Source of the DNA: Mactromeris polynyma
Taxonomy: Eukaryota > Mollusca > Bivalvia > Venerida > Mactridae
Length of the DNA: 64,000 nucleotides
NCBI GenBank assembly: GCA_032209605.1
Contig: JASFXZ010000040.1
Span: 558,001 to 622,000, forward strand
Direction of reading: 5' to 3'
Below the pieces are notes generated by a model. The model was given only the letters and a program-made list of their open reading frames with translations. It had not been told where the DNA came from and did no database searches. Shown here piece by piece: positions 1 to 12,979 of this stretch (within the stretch, counting starts at the first letter, position 1; every line of letters starts with the position of its first letter). Made by a program: the position numbers and the translations under genes.

Positions 1-897
1 AAATGGCATAGATTGGCTTGAAATGTTGAAATAACATCACATCTACTTAGTGAATAGACTAAGACTTCCGAAAACGACGAGAGATGAAGATGCACAGGAA
101 ATGCCACACACAAAAGGCACGCCATCAGACATTTAAAAGGGGAGTATATTTCCTTTACAAGACATTTCTTTTATTTCTTGGAAAGTAAAGCTATTTTAAC
201 GTCTGAACACTAAAGATCATTGTTCGCATAAAGATATATTTTTAGATAACCAGCGTGACCTGTCGTCTTCTTACAAAAGGCACTTTACCGTAAGGCCATT
301 ATCCGTATCCATGGTTACGATAATACCAGAACTATTATCTTCTTATTACATACGTGTGTTACTTGACGCAAACGCTCATTAATGAAATATAAATACTTTA
401 GTATATCAACGTCATTCGCCTCTCACGAGTGTATGTTACCGTTGCTACCGCGCAAATGTATTAAAAAAGACTGACAATAAGTGAAAAAGAGCAGCACAAG
501 GAAAGCAACGTTGAAAAATAAAATTATAACATAACATGCTGAGTAGAGTGGTAATAACACCCATGGGTTATTTTTGATGATTCATTTGTGAAATAACAAC
601 TCACATTCGTGCGAGATAAACAAAACAAGCGTCCCTGCATATTTTGTGTATCCCTCAGGAGGTAAAGTGTCGTGTGTCATTTACTGTCCGAGATATGTAG
701 AAAAAGGGGGAGGGAATGTCTGGAAAAGACCCCCCCCCTAATTACCCCGTTTAACTTGTGAATAAAAGATGGAAATAAGCTCGTAAAAAAGGTTCGCATT
801 TTCATTAAACCGCGCCATTGTGACACTTGAATAATAAAAACAAAAACAATTAGAATTACGTTTTCATATTTATTTTAGTTTACATCGTTTGAAGTTC

Positions 898-1499
898 CTA
901 ACGAATTTCCATAAGAATCAATCCAAATTTATTGAGTCCTTTCCATTTCGAAACATCAGTACAGCGCATGTATGATACTTCAAACAGGATGTTTGGATCA
1001 AACATAGACATACCAACTCCCCATATCTTATCATTCGGACATGCTTCTACGAGAATCCTGTCCTCGGTAGCTAACAAGATTTCTTTCAGTACTCGATGTT
1101 GCATGTACTTCATTCGATTTCCCGAAGCAGGTCTACTGACGCGACATCTCAGTCAGTTTTGTCGAAATGCTTGATTTTCGTTCTACCCAGTTGCTTCATC
1201 ATGTACGGGATTTTGGTCCTCATCATTTCGGAGGCAATGTTATTTTCGCCGTATCGTGACATCTTTTTGAACTGGAATTACTGTTCACAACAGCTGTAAG
1301 ACGTGCCGTCAACGTCAATAGTCGCTTCGTACATATTACTGAATGGATTTTCTTTCCCAAAGAAAAACACGAAGTCGTCAGTCACTTTAACTTTCGAGTG
1401 TTGTCCCAACAAGTTTTCAAGACGCGAAGGAGTGTGTATCGATGTTGACATTGTTAAATATTTATTTTGTACGAAGAATGACATTTTATTGAAAATCAA
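898..1499 (-). pseudogene. NADAR-domain (YbiA-like) pseudogene
   Basis: Read on the minus strand, this resembles the NADAR family. Characterised members such as bacterial YbiA are N-glycosidases acting on riboflavin-pathway intermediates; animal paralogues are poorly characterised. The N-terminal part (1499-1278) has FFGKENPFSNMYEATIDVDG followed by SYSCCEQ, which matches the family's 'F..SNfy...f..dG..Y...Eq' start. The C-terminal part (1113-898) has LLATEDRILVEACPNDKIWG and ends GLILMEIR, matching 'LL.T....LvE....D.iWG.G' and 'LG..LMe.R'. Between them the frame carries an in-frame TAA just after the EQ motif, a TGA about 50 codons later, and a frameshift shortly before 1113. The block has no intron and is missing from duplicon copy 2. 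The family call is fairly firm; loss of function is inferred from the three lesions. Confidence 0.72.
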
Positions 1500-2039
1500 T
1501 GTCTTGTTGATCTGAATATGATACGTATTATAATCTATTGAACTCGTATCGTGTAGCTGAAAAATAAAAAAATGTCGAAACTGTTTTTGATGTGTCAGCT
1601 TTTGTTTACAAATACCAAATTATGCACGTCATACTTTGCTTGCATATAAAGTTTGGCGAACATTAGCTGTTTCTGCTGTTATGTCATAAACAGAATCTTA
1701 TATTCGTGTTCATGTTCAATTGAATTTATTAAACCCGTCATCTGAAACCGATAAAACTCGACCAAACCTCGTTTTTATCGTTTTTAGAAGGCTCGTTTAA
1801 TTAATTCAATAAATAATGACTACTCATGTAAGATCCTCTATATCCACGTGCTACGAAATGAAATAAAAATGAGGAGATGGGCACAAATGCAAAACCTTTA
1901 ACACAGTGCGCTCACCGCCTCGAAACTGTCAGTATTATCTCTTAAAGACATACTGGCCTCGTTTTTCCTCGACATTGAGGCTAGTGTATACAAATACACT
2001 GTACAATATTCCTGTATTAACAAACTTGACTTGTACTGT

Positions 2040-2290
2040 GATATTTTCCATTCATTAATTTCCCCCTTCACTGTTTGTCCTCTTTGATTCTCCTAGTGTA
2101 TTCCTTATGGTCTGCCAGGCCATTCCTTGCGCTTCTGTTCCCTAACGTGTGTACCTTTTACTCTCATTAAGTGCCTTATGTTTTATGGATTGTTGTTTTC
2201 CCGATGGTCTGTGTGGGGAGGCACTGTCTTATGTATGTGGCGCTCCCTGTACCAACTTATTCCTTCTCATTGCGTGCTATCATTTGGTAC
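2040..2290 (-). repeat. Interspersed repeat family A, copy 1
   Basis: On the minus strand it begins near 2290 with GGAATAAGTTGGTACAGGGA and continues through CCACATACATAAGACAGTG, AATCCATAAAACATAAGGCA and CAAGGAATGGCCTGGCAGAC. The same string of motifs occurs at 56,320-56,735 and 58,245-58,440 (plus), 17,387-17,852 (minus) and, more diverged, 48,785-49,150 (plus). No coding capacity or tRNA-like head was recognised. Its size fits a short non-autonomous element. Confidence 0.7.
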
Positions 2291-2612
2291 TTAGATAATA
2301 TGTTGTTATTATAACAGCATAATGGGTGACTGATTCGTAGTAGAGGTCATTAATTTATATAAACATAATTTAGAATTGTATAAGATTATTCAAATGACAA
2401 CTACATTTCGTCATTTGGGATTTGTACGGCTGTCGCTGAACTGTGCAATAAGTTTAATTTTACAAATTTACAGACAAACTGCGGTTTCCACATATGTATC
2501 AGATAAATTGTGAATTACGATATATGCACTGTAGTTATATCCCTGTAGGATGATTGTGAAATATCGCTTTTCTGTTCAAGTATCTAGCATTGTAGACATT
2601 GCAATTTATATA

Positions 2613-2878
2613 AGGCATTTTGTATGTGGCATTTTGTATATGGCATTTTGTATATGGCATTTTGTATATGGCATTTTGTATGTGGCATTTTGTATATGGC
2701 ATTTTGTATGTGGCATTTTGTATGTGGCATTTTGTATGTGGCATTTACATTGTGGCATTTTGTATATGGCATTTTGTATGTGGCATTTTGTATGTGGCTT
2801 TTACATTGTGGCATTTTGTATATGACATGTTGTATGTGGCATTTTGTAATGTGGCATTTTGTATATGATATTCTGTAT
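2613..2878. repeat. 14-bp minisatellite
   Basis: Tandem array of a 14-bp unit, GGCATTTTGTATRT, about 18 units with a few variants (GGCTTTTACATTGT and similar). Because 14 is not a multiple of 3, all frames stay open on both strands and produce spurious low-complexity reading frames. The matching place in copy 2 (14,270-14,300) has only one or two units, so the array grew after the duplication or shrank in copy 2. Confidence 0.9.
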
Positions 2879-3139
2879 GCCGGACTATTTCATTGAATTG
2901 TTTTCGTCACACAAAACAGTAATAAGATACAGTGAAAATCATCCTCGGCCTCTGGTAAATAGTTGCATCCAGATACGGTATACTTGTGTATGTAACATCA
3001 TACATATTACCGAGTGTTGTGGTCACGACATTAAGGTTATTAGATATGGAAATTGTACGTATACTTCTCCGACTACTTCCTCTTACTGTATTCAATATGC
3101 AATGACCATGAACAAAGGCAGACAGGTCAGTGAAATGTA

Positions 3140-4680
3140 GTGCTGATTACATAAAAATATAATAAATCACCAACATGATTTCATCTCATGATAATTATAA
3201 AAATAACTTATGATTTTGGTGCATATAGAACATTATGAATCCAATAATTAAAAAGGGTTAATGACTTAAAAACGTGCAATAAGTTAAGTCCATTTCAGCA
3301 AATATACATATTATATGTTACAAGCATAACATGACCAGGACGGTACACAGAAACATGTTGTACGCCCTGACAAACCGAGAAACGCGGTATATTGTCCTAT
3401 TTCACGCACCTTGTTTTATTCTAAACAGTCGAACAATAATTGACACTTATTTGTGCTTGTTATACTCAAACGGTGCTTGATATAAAAAATGGGAAACAAA
3501 ATTAACTTTGTTCGTTATTTTGCAGTATAAAACGTGACTGGAAATCAACACCACAGATGTGCATAATTTCAACGAACTTTGAGGAAAACACCTTTGTCAA
3601 GGACTCCCTTTTAATGTAGTTATAATTTTGAGGAAGTGAATTGGCCTATCTTGGATTATATTTCACAATTTTAAATGTCTGAACAAAAATTCTAAGGAAA
3701 TGGATGGTCTTGAAGCGAACTCAATTTCTTTAAATCCCTGTGAGAAAATTTAAAATTATAGAAATGGATGTGATGCTTCCAGATTTTAAGAATATGTCAC
3801 CCGGCTAGAATTATCACTAAATAGAGAACATAACTTCCTCAATTGTTGTAAATTGTATTTGCTATCAAGCAATAGCACTTCATTTGCGTCAAATTGTTGC
3901 AACATTACTATTTAGTTGGAAGAGTAATTAAGTTTATTTCTGCACGTGTTGCCATGTTGTGAAGTCATATTTCAACTACATTGAACATTTTATATATCTG
4001 TTGTTCATTTTAAGCCCATAATTGATAAACGCTAACATTTTAACACTGTTAACACTGGTTATATGTACATTAAGTGTGCATACAAACGGGGAGAGGAATA
4101 CATGTATATCCATTGGAACATGGAACACGTTGATCATAACTAAGGCAAGTACACAGATGATTATTTGAAACACGTATGTGTTTATAAAAAATGACGGAGT
4201 ATGCGATGTGATGCTTCCTGGTGTATGCAATGGATAGTGTTTACTAACGTTTGTAATATTGAAACTCTAACTTTGACTTTTAACTTCCAAAAGTTAAACA
4301 TTGTGTTTTAATTAAGTCCTAACGAATGCAATTTTGTCCGAATAACTGTTTTTACCCGATTAAAACGTTTGCCATTTTCATTTAAGTTTATAACTTTAAT
4401 ATTTTCAGTCGTAAAATGTGTGTAAATAATACCCCAGTATAGCTTTCGGTCATATTTTATGAATGCATATGACATTGAACTCACAGAAATTGAAAAACGA
4501 CGTCTAGTGCAATGCTTAAATACTGATAGTGAGTTGTGCTTTTGAATTTCTAAATAAAATATGACTCATATAATAATCATAATAATAATACTACATTATT
4601 ATATGCGTTGTATATGTATGATTGGTAAGAAAACTTACACTCCGTACAAAACAACATATTACTGTACTTATACATACATA
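3140..4680. other. No gene seen, duplicated AT-rich sequence
   Basis: No plausible coding region in either strand. From 3,540 onward it aligns with 14,590-15,800 of copy 2. Reading frames here are short and are not conserved between the two copies. Confidence 0.6.
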
Positions 4681-4684
4681 TGCA

Positions 4685-4870
4685 CTAAAACCTTAATAAT
4701 AAGTCCACATTTCGTCTCTTGAAAAGTGGTCTTAATATAGAGGTGTTCTCAATATTGAGGCTGAATAAAGAGCAAGACAATGAAAATAGACTTGAGAATT
4801 GTGTTTTTAATTTTGAAGTGGTATTATTATTGAGATGGTCTTTAAATGAGGTTTCATGTACATTTAGTCA
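4685..4870. mobile_element. Pogo-like MITE, family P (old copy)
   Basis: A degenerate copy of a ~165-bp element whose best copies start AGTAAAACCTCAATA and end near GAGGATTTACTGTA, giving short inverted termini of the CAGTAAAACCTC type typical of pogo/Tigger elements. Internal landmarks are GAGGCTGAATAAAGAGCAAG and GAGATGGTCTTTAAATGAGG. The partner copy at 15,970-16,137 sits at the matching position of the second duplicon, so this insertion predates the duplication. Confidence 0.6.
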
Positions 4871-7800
4871 GGGGTCCATAAAACTTTGGTACAAGTTTGC
4901 AGACTTTGCAGTCAAACTAAAGATTATTTAAGGACCGAAGTGGATCAATGCGGTTCTGTAGGTATCCCAAATCTCTAAGACTGTTGGTTTTATGTCAACC
5001 ATAAACGGATCAGGACGTTTTTATCAATCAGAAAACAATGTTGCCGTTCCACTAAACTACGATGGTATCCTAATAATGTTATACCACAGAGTCTCGTACG
5101 TCATTTAATTCTCGGAGGATTTCATATGTTAATGTGTCAAACATTGTGTGCTTGTCATAATTATAATGCTATTCCGTTCATAAAACATTTTAACATAGCG
5201 TCGATGATATAGATAAAGCGATTACGAATACTCATCACAGTTACACAATTAAATACCCATAATTACGGCTTAAAGCTTTTCGTTCCTAATATGTTTATAG
5301 CCAAATCGATAATACTTCTGATACCATAATGAAACATCTTTCCGTTTTCTTAAATACTCAAGAGTATGAAAGGCGTCATATACACACGTACCGTGTAGTT
5401 AACCATTTTGTTTTGCAATACTAACGCCTACTAGCTTAATACAGCACCAATCTGGAATTAATTAGGTTAGCAGACAGTCGGTAAAATGGCTTCACTTTTC
5501 TTCTCTATTGATATTCACACCTCCGCGTCTTTAGAATCAAACATGCTAAAATATAGTCGAACAGTATAATAAAACCCTTGTCTGCTTAATATTTTATTTC
5601 GCAGCGCCAAATATGGATATCAAGCAAAAGTGTTGTCGCTCCGACAAACGAATTCAATACTTGTGCGGGTATTACGTAATAAAGAATATACTTGGTCAGT
5701 TAGTTGAAGTATTCTAAATTGAGTTTTAGCTCGCCTTTGAAGATTTTCGGACACCCACTGTTTTACATAATACAGCACGCTGTCGACCAAGTAATTCTTA
5801 TATAACTATACGTCACGTATTTAAAGATGGTAAACTGTGCAGAGCACATTGAACATATTGAATATTTCCAGTACTTGTCGACCTTGCAAAGTTGAGATAA
5901 TGAACTCCTCGAATTCATATAATTGCCTGTCCTTCTCAGACGTGACACACTTAACAAAGACACCAGGTTTATGTCCAGTTAATGAAGGACACCATTTTCT
6001 AAACAGAAGATACGTGAATGGTCTTAACGCAAAATAGTATAATATGTTTTAAATGAAATATTAACCTATGAAACGACATTGCCATTCCACAACAATATTT
6101 CATTTTATGTCTTTCATTTTTCCCTCGTTGTTGGTTTTAATAACGATACATGAGGAACCACCACTGCTAATTGCAACAAGGTTTTGCGTATTGGAACCAC
6201 AACCGGCACAAAATAAATTCTAGTGCATCCTAACGTGAACAAATACTTCTAAACTGTATTTACAGACAACCTTGTGTCAATATAAAGCTACACACATGTG
6301 CCGTTGAAGTAGTAAACTACAGAGAGCGATACCACTTTTCATAAAAAACAAGATTTCGCTGATGTCAACAATGTCAGCAAGCTCTAAACGATCGGGTTTA
6401 TGTTTCACGTTTAACACAAGACATAAGCAATCCTATGAGAACTACATTCCCCGATTTTTGAATTTTACACGTATTAACCACTTTAAGGGAAAAAATACCA
6501 CACGCATCGTTCACGTCCAATTTTGACTCATTGGCGCGACAATTAACGATAGAATCATTTGAACATTTTTAACGCATACAAAATGTTGTTGTTACAATGA
6601 GACGCAGGCGTGAATAGTGTTATACATAAACAATACAGTACAATTTACAAACTAAAAACATTAAAATGTTTTATGCCCCGCCAAACGTGGCTTACTAGAC
6701 ACTGAATAATTAACACAATATCACAGAATATCTGAAATGCAATGTTGTTTATATTTCAACATCGTTTAACAGCATCATATATGGAACTAAAACACATGAA
6801 ATCGATTTCAAATTCCTCATATAGTTTAAAGCATGTTTGATATGAAACTTGTCATGTGGTTTAAGACTAGGCGACTAAAATACATGTGCCCAGATAATCC
6901 ACTAGAAAGATACAGAAAGGCACAATGGAAGTTTACATTTCTCCATCATCACTGGAATGCAATTACTTGATTAGATTATGTGAACATGATTCGTTGGAGT
7001 CAACTTAACTCCGCATAGACAACCCATCCAAAACGAGGCTTCTCATTCAAAACGAGGCTGTTCATTGGTATTCGTAACACGATGCCAATGTTCGTACGCT
7101 CTGGCACGTCAATAAATAGCAACATAATAGTATAGCATATCTAAATAAAATCGTAATATCTCCTTTTAGCAAACCTCTTGACAAATTACAAAAGTTCGTA
7201 AATTAATATTGAGACTGTATTCAAAAATGTTGCAAAGAAAAACGTAGATTGCAAGCACCAAACGAGAATATGCGGGAATTCCCGTAACTTTGAAAGAAAA
7301 CATCATATGGAATCAAATTATTTGCCTCAGACAAGATATTATAAAATTCAATTTCAAAGGTAAATAGTTTATTGTACTGACTACAACTTCCCTACATTCT
7401 TAACTTATAAGTTACAAATGATATGTACATATGACTCACTCGTATGAGAAACACAACATGCCTCTTCACTATATGTATATATACAAAAGTACTTTCGGAA
7501 GCGACCAAATATTCCAAAATGTATTGAATTATTAACCCATGAAAACAGTAATATCATCAAACAAAGTTGGCCGTGTATGTTTTTAAAAGCTTTCAATTAA
7601 GAGACCTTACACTTTATATGTAAAGCTTTTTCTCGGTATTCTCTTCTTGTACTTGTGAATGTATTCCATTTATGTTTCAGAAACAAATTACGTGGTATTA
7701 AACAACATACTGCCATTACATATAGATTCATATACAGTTGCATGTACTAGTAGAACTACATATTGTTTATTGTATATCATGTGTAAACTGTTAGGCATCA

Positions 7801-8840
7801 CACCTTATGTTGAATACAAATATCTATACAATAAAGTAAACGCATTTATATACGTTGAATTAATTACATTATTTATAATTAATTATTTTTTTAAAAGTGT
7901 TTATCCATCCTACTTTGAAATATCAAGATGCGTATACTAAGTCACTAAAATATGAAACTATAGCGTCTGAATGTCAAATATGGTCCAATCTTTTGCAAGT
8001 TGATTTCATCAGGTAATATGTTTAACCTCAAAATGTTAGAATTACACAAATGCTACACAATTGTTGAATAATCAAACCATATGTATACATAAATATTGTC
8101 CAGAGACAATTACAATGGTTATGTTCGCCATTGCTTTGTGTAATATAATACATGTATTCTATGTACACAAATGACGAATTGCCGTAAGAAAATAAACACA
8201 TCTGTTAAATGCGTACTTTCACAATGGAAGTTACAAGTTGATTTCTATTCCAATGCTTATCATGCAAGAAATGTTCGTTCTGTGTGTACATGGGCACGAA
8301 CTATTAAGTTTGTTTACATCTAGAGTTGTGTTTTATGCTTCACGCACCGGGAATACTTCTTACTCTATGTCATCCGCGGAAATATTACTTCAATTTTAAT
8401 ATTTTGTTATTATTGTACATAAATACTGATGACCCTGACAAAGCAAAACTACTCCATCCAATGGCAATTTTTTCATGGAAGGTAATTGTTTAAAAAATAT
8501 GTTAAATTTCTATTTTAATGCTCATGTTCATTGAAACACAGATTATTAATTTCAAAATGCTAGAATTTAAGCACGTCCATACTTCAAAGACAATCCTTTC
8601 GAATATCTCGACTTTAAATTCAAAATACGACATCGAACTACACCTTCGATAACATATAGATGTTGAATAACGATGTGCGTTATAATAGAACGTCATGACA
8701 TTTACCCGAATCAGTGTTCAGTTCTCAATTTCTTTCGCAGTAGTCTCCCTTTCAAAGTACAGATACCTCTTTCACTACACAGTTTTAACAAGATTCTTTT
8801 TTTTGTTTTAAAATATGACCAATCATATTTTCACACAAGA
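4870..8840. other. No gene seen, duplicated AT-rich sequence
   Basis: Collinear with 16,140-20,940 of copy 2. An exon-like block at 5,600-5,716 follows a good acceptor (TTTATTTCGCAG) and stays open in both copies, but most differences there would change the amino acid, so no gene is called. The rest holds only short non-conserved reading frames. Confidence 0.55.
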
Positions 8841-8982
8841 CGCACAAACGGGATTTGCCTTCACCCAAAAGGCACCAAACGTGGTTTTCCTTCACATAAG
8901 AGGCACCAAACGGGGTTTTCCTTTACCTAAGAGGCACCAAACGGGGTTTTCCTTCACCTAAGAGGCACCAAACGGGGTTTTC
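8841..8982. repeat. 31-bp minisatellite
   Basis: About 4.5 tandem copies of a 31-bp unit containing GGCACCAAACGGGGTTTTCC followed by TTCACCTAAGA. The first unit is the most diverged. Copy 2 of the duplication lacks this array at the matching place. Confidence 0.85.
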
Positions 8983-9764
8983 GAAAGATGTGCGTTCGTA
9001 TAGTGTATATAGATCCGAGTTAATTTTTGGTAAGAATCTATTTTTCAACATGTTGCAAAAAACATTATTTCATGTAACATACCAGAAGACATTATTCTAT
9101 CTGCGCCGTTTATCTTTTTTTAAAGATATTTCTTTTTCTTATTTAATTGTATATATTTGATATTAATACAATGTTGGTCATACTGCAGGGAGATACGACG
9201 AGTATTATATATTAAATAAAAAATCACACAACAAATTAGACTATGTATATATATAAGTGAGAGAATATGTAGTAATTTCCATGGGAATAAGTAATCTATG
9301 GGAACGCATCCGACTACGCTTCAACCTACTCTAAATAGTTAATGAAACGTGTTCTTTTAAATATGTATCGTTTTTTTAATTAATACAAATCGAATAAATG
9401 AGTCTTTCGATTATCATAAAGTATAAGAACAGCAGTAAATTAATCATGCGCGCCTGTTCGTGATATTGGTAAATTGTTAATAATGTGAAACAATTCGCCT
9501 TAAAATATCCCACACTGAATTATTTATCGTGCAAGTGATATTTTAGGTCTGAAATATATGACTTTGTGACAAATGTGAACTCAAAGAACATCATGTTAGG
9601 ACTGTCGGATAGGTTTTCTCAAAACGGTGTTCATTATTTTACTTCTAACCTCGTGACAATCACTTTCAGGTATATTCACTTGAAAAGACAGAAACAGTGT
9701 AATTAAGACAAACCTTGAACATGTTTTCCCTTTACTCACTATAATATTTCCTCTCCACCATAAT

Positions 9765-10035
9765 CACTTCTGGCTATGCATTTTCGAATAAACATCTGAA
9801 CTAACAACTTACAGCTGTGAATTCGGTAACGAGCATTTGAACTAACAACTGATAGCTGTGCATTCGCTACATCATCCGAACTCACATCTAACTTCTTGCT
9901 ATGCATTTTCGAATTAACATATGAACTAACAACTAATAGCTGTGAATTCGCTCCATCATATCCGAATAAACATCTGAAATAACAACTAACAGATCTGAAT
10001 TCGGGAACGAGCATTTTAATTAACAACCAACTTCT
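9765..10035. repeat. Complex tandem repeat with alternating subunits
   Basis: Repeats of ATCTGAACTAACAACT, then TAGCTGTGAATTCG, then either GGTAACGAGCATTT or CTCCATCATCCGAA, with larger units also containing CTTCTTGCTATGCATTTTCG. This is a higher-order array of about 5 short subunits. It begins where homology to copy 2 (24,060-24,110) stops, so it sits at or close to the right edge of the duplicated segment. Confidence 0.8.
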
Positions 10036-10039
10036 TAGA

Positions 10040-11800
10040 CATTTAGAAAATGTCGAAACAAAAAGTGTGAGCGAGTAAAGACGGTGTATTTTGTTAAATT
10101 TGTCACTAGCGTAACAAACCGACGGAAAGGATTCTGAACGCTAAACCCACACTTGATATTTGACCGTGCTTAGGAGGAAATCATAACGTCATAATCTACC
10201 GCATACTGAATGTTATTAGTCGTGTTATTTCTGAATGAAGTAATGCAATAAGGTAAACAGAGCTGAGTATTGCAATTCATAAGGGTTTTTTAATAAGCCG
10301 AAGGTCGTTCATTATATTTGTTCGTTGAGATTCTTTAATAGAATTGCATCATGCGATATAAACTTTAAAGAAGTCCTAGGGAATATATTGTTGCGTGGTA
10401 AGAGACCTGGTAAGTCTGTATTATCTACAGGTATTTGTGTCCGTCCCTAAGTCATACGTTCACAAAGTACTCACAAGCACAGTCTTCCAAACACCGACAC
10501 CCGATGATGACATCGTGGAATTAAGATATTGCGGTTATTAACTACAAAATGAAAAAAAACATGACGTTCAAGATATTGTTAGGAACGCTCCTTGTTTTGC
10601 GACATGTAAATGTTCATATTAATGAAACGAACAGCAAACAATCACCAGGTCTGAACATGTTTCATACACATTTTTGTCGGTAAGATGAAACAACATTGTG
10701 GTGTTTAAGTTACTTCGTCCAAACATTTTAAGCGTTATTACTTATTCAATTCCAATGGAAGTTAATATGGATGAAAAAGGCACGCGCATACATAATGTCT
10801 GGTTACAGAATGATATGGGAATTTAATTGTCTCTATCCGTGTTAATATAGATATCTATAGTGTTAAAAATGTACCATGATTTCTTATTGTAACTGGCATA
10901 AGCCTAATTAATCATTTCAGATCTGTCGATGAATAAATATCAAAGTAATGAACAAAAAATTACGATCGAATGTAAGACTAAACTTATGTGTTATGTACGT
11001 GTAATTACCACAAATCCCTTAAATAAATGATGTGTCACGACTCAGTACATGGAGGTATTTATAGGCAATGTCGGTTAATTTAAACATGTTCCTTTTTTTC
11101 AATTTGTTTGGCTGTCTACAAAAACTACGTAGCATTTTATATTTGCGCTTCTGATGTTGGCTGTCATTACAGTAAAAGGCAAACAAAAAAGCCAAAAAAG
11201 ATGTTTATGAATACTTTACACACAGACATTAAACAATATTGTACCAACTATCCTCCTTTTGGCGTGCTTAGAACCATTTAACATTTTTCAGTAAACTGCA
11301 ATGATAAATGATTTAGCCTGTGTAAGAGGTCCTGCTAGCCAATTTTGTTCATTTCCAGTCAGTGAAATGTGCATTAAAATACAAGGTCATATTGTCCTTT
11401 ACAATTGTTTATTTATAAACATCAAATATACTTAAAAGATACAGAACATCGCAAACTGAATAAAGACATTTAGTGTTTTATAAAGACTCGACATTCTCTG
11501 GGAAATGGAAGATCTGACGAACTGTCACTATTTGGACAATGAAAAATTCAGTATTGTTTTCCAAAATTCTGAAATGTGTGTTTAACTGTCACTCTCTGAT
11601 AAATATAAATCACTGCGCGAATCTTTAGCAGAAGATAATATTCGATTCAGGCGGTTATCCTATATACATGTATTGTTATGCAACTAGTTGCGATGAATGT
11701 ATTGGTGTGTAAACCAATAAATATTATATGGAACTAATATAATATGCTTCTTGACGAGACGATATACAGTAATTTATGCTAATAAATGTTAAAAATAGTC
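10040..11800. other. Spacer between duplicons, no gene seen
   Basis: AT-rich sequence without a recognisable coding region, RNA gene or mobile element. It lies between the last clear homology of copy 1 and the start of copy 2 and therefore must contain, or lie next to, the duplication junction. I found no match to it elsewhere in the window. Confidence 0.5.
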
Positions 11801-12979
11801 ATTGGATGGCAAATATTGACTTAAAACGTTGAAATAACATCACATCCTCTTAGTGAATATGATAAGACTTTCAAAAACGACGAATGATGATGAAGCACAT
11901 GAAATGCCACACATCAGACATTAAAAAGGAGAGTATATTTACTTTACAAGACATTTCTTTTATTCCTTGGAAAGTAAAGCTATTTTAACGTCAGAAGACA
12001 AAATATCATTGTTCGCATAAAGGTATATTTTTAGATAGCCAGCGTCACCTGTCGTCTATTTCCAAATGCACTGTACCGTAAGACCATTATCCGTATCCAT
12101 GGTTACAAATAATCCAAGAAAAAGTATCTTCTTATTACATACGTGTGTTACTTGTCAACATTGCTTATTTATGAAAAATAATTACTAGTATATCAACGTC
12201 ATTCGCCTCTCATGAGCGTCTGTTACCGTTGCTGCCACGCACATGTAATGACGAAATTAATTCATGTTTTGAGGAACGCGAAAAATCGGTCAATGGTGCT
12301 ACCGGGATTAGAACCCAGACTGACGATAAGTGAGAAAGAGCAGCACAGGGAAAGCATCGTTGACAACATCCATTTTTTACATACCATGCTGAGTAAGGTA
12401 GTACTAATACCCGTGTATTATATTCGATAATTCACTGGTCAAATAACGTGTGCGACGTAACAAGAAAACAATGGTAACGTAGACGCACTCAAATGATGTT
12501 GACATTATTAAATATGTATTTTGTACGAATAATTACATTATAATTTATTAAAAAGTAATGTATTGTTAATTTGAATCTTTTATGCGATATATCCAATTGA
12601 ACTCGTACCTTTTAGCTGAAAAATAAAAAGTATAAAATTGTCGAAACTATTTTTGATGTGTCAGCTTATGTTTACAAATACCAAATTACGCACGTCATAC
12701 TTCGCTTGTATATATGGTTGGGCGAAAATGAGTCGTTTCTGCTGTTGTGTCATAAGTAGAATCTTACATTCGTATTAATATTTTATTGCAGTTATTAAAC
12801 CCATCATCTAAAACCGATAAAACTCGTTTTATAAATTCAATGAATAATGACCACTCATGTAAGATCCTCTATATCCACGTGTTATGAAATGAAATAAAAA
12901 TGAGGTGATGGGCACACATGCAAAACCTTTTACACCGTGAGCTCACCGTCTCGGAACTGTCAGTACTACCTCTTAACGA

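Larger units (their letters stand above)
1..9760. repeat. Segmental duplication, copy 1 (open to the left)
   Basis: This stretch is collinear with about 11,805-24,110. Anchor pairs read by eye: 1-560 with 11,805-12,400; 1,440-1,960 with 12,497-12,980; 2,262-2,620 with 13,890-14,270; 3,540-4,260 with 14,590-15,310; 4,280-5,700 with 15,500-16,975; 5,700-7,170 with 16,975-18,840; 7,500-8,270 with 18,855-19,300; 8,270-8,800 with 20,520-20,940; 9,155-9,730 with 23,385-24,100. Order and orientation are kept throughout, with frequent substitutions and indels. Homology already runs at base 1, so the left boundary lies outside the window. No intact gene was found in either copy. Confidence 0.9.

Noticed and set aside
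2535..2896. Several overlapping 70-90 codon reading frames on both strands
   Set aside because: They are translations of a 14-bp minisatellite and appear in all frames; copy 2 lacks the array.
5605..5716. Possible terminal exon after TTTATTTCGCAG, also open at 16,865-16,978
   Set aside because: Most differences between the two copies change the amino acid, no other exon links to it, and no family is recognised.
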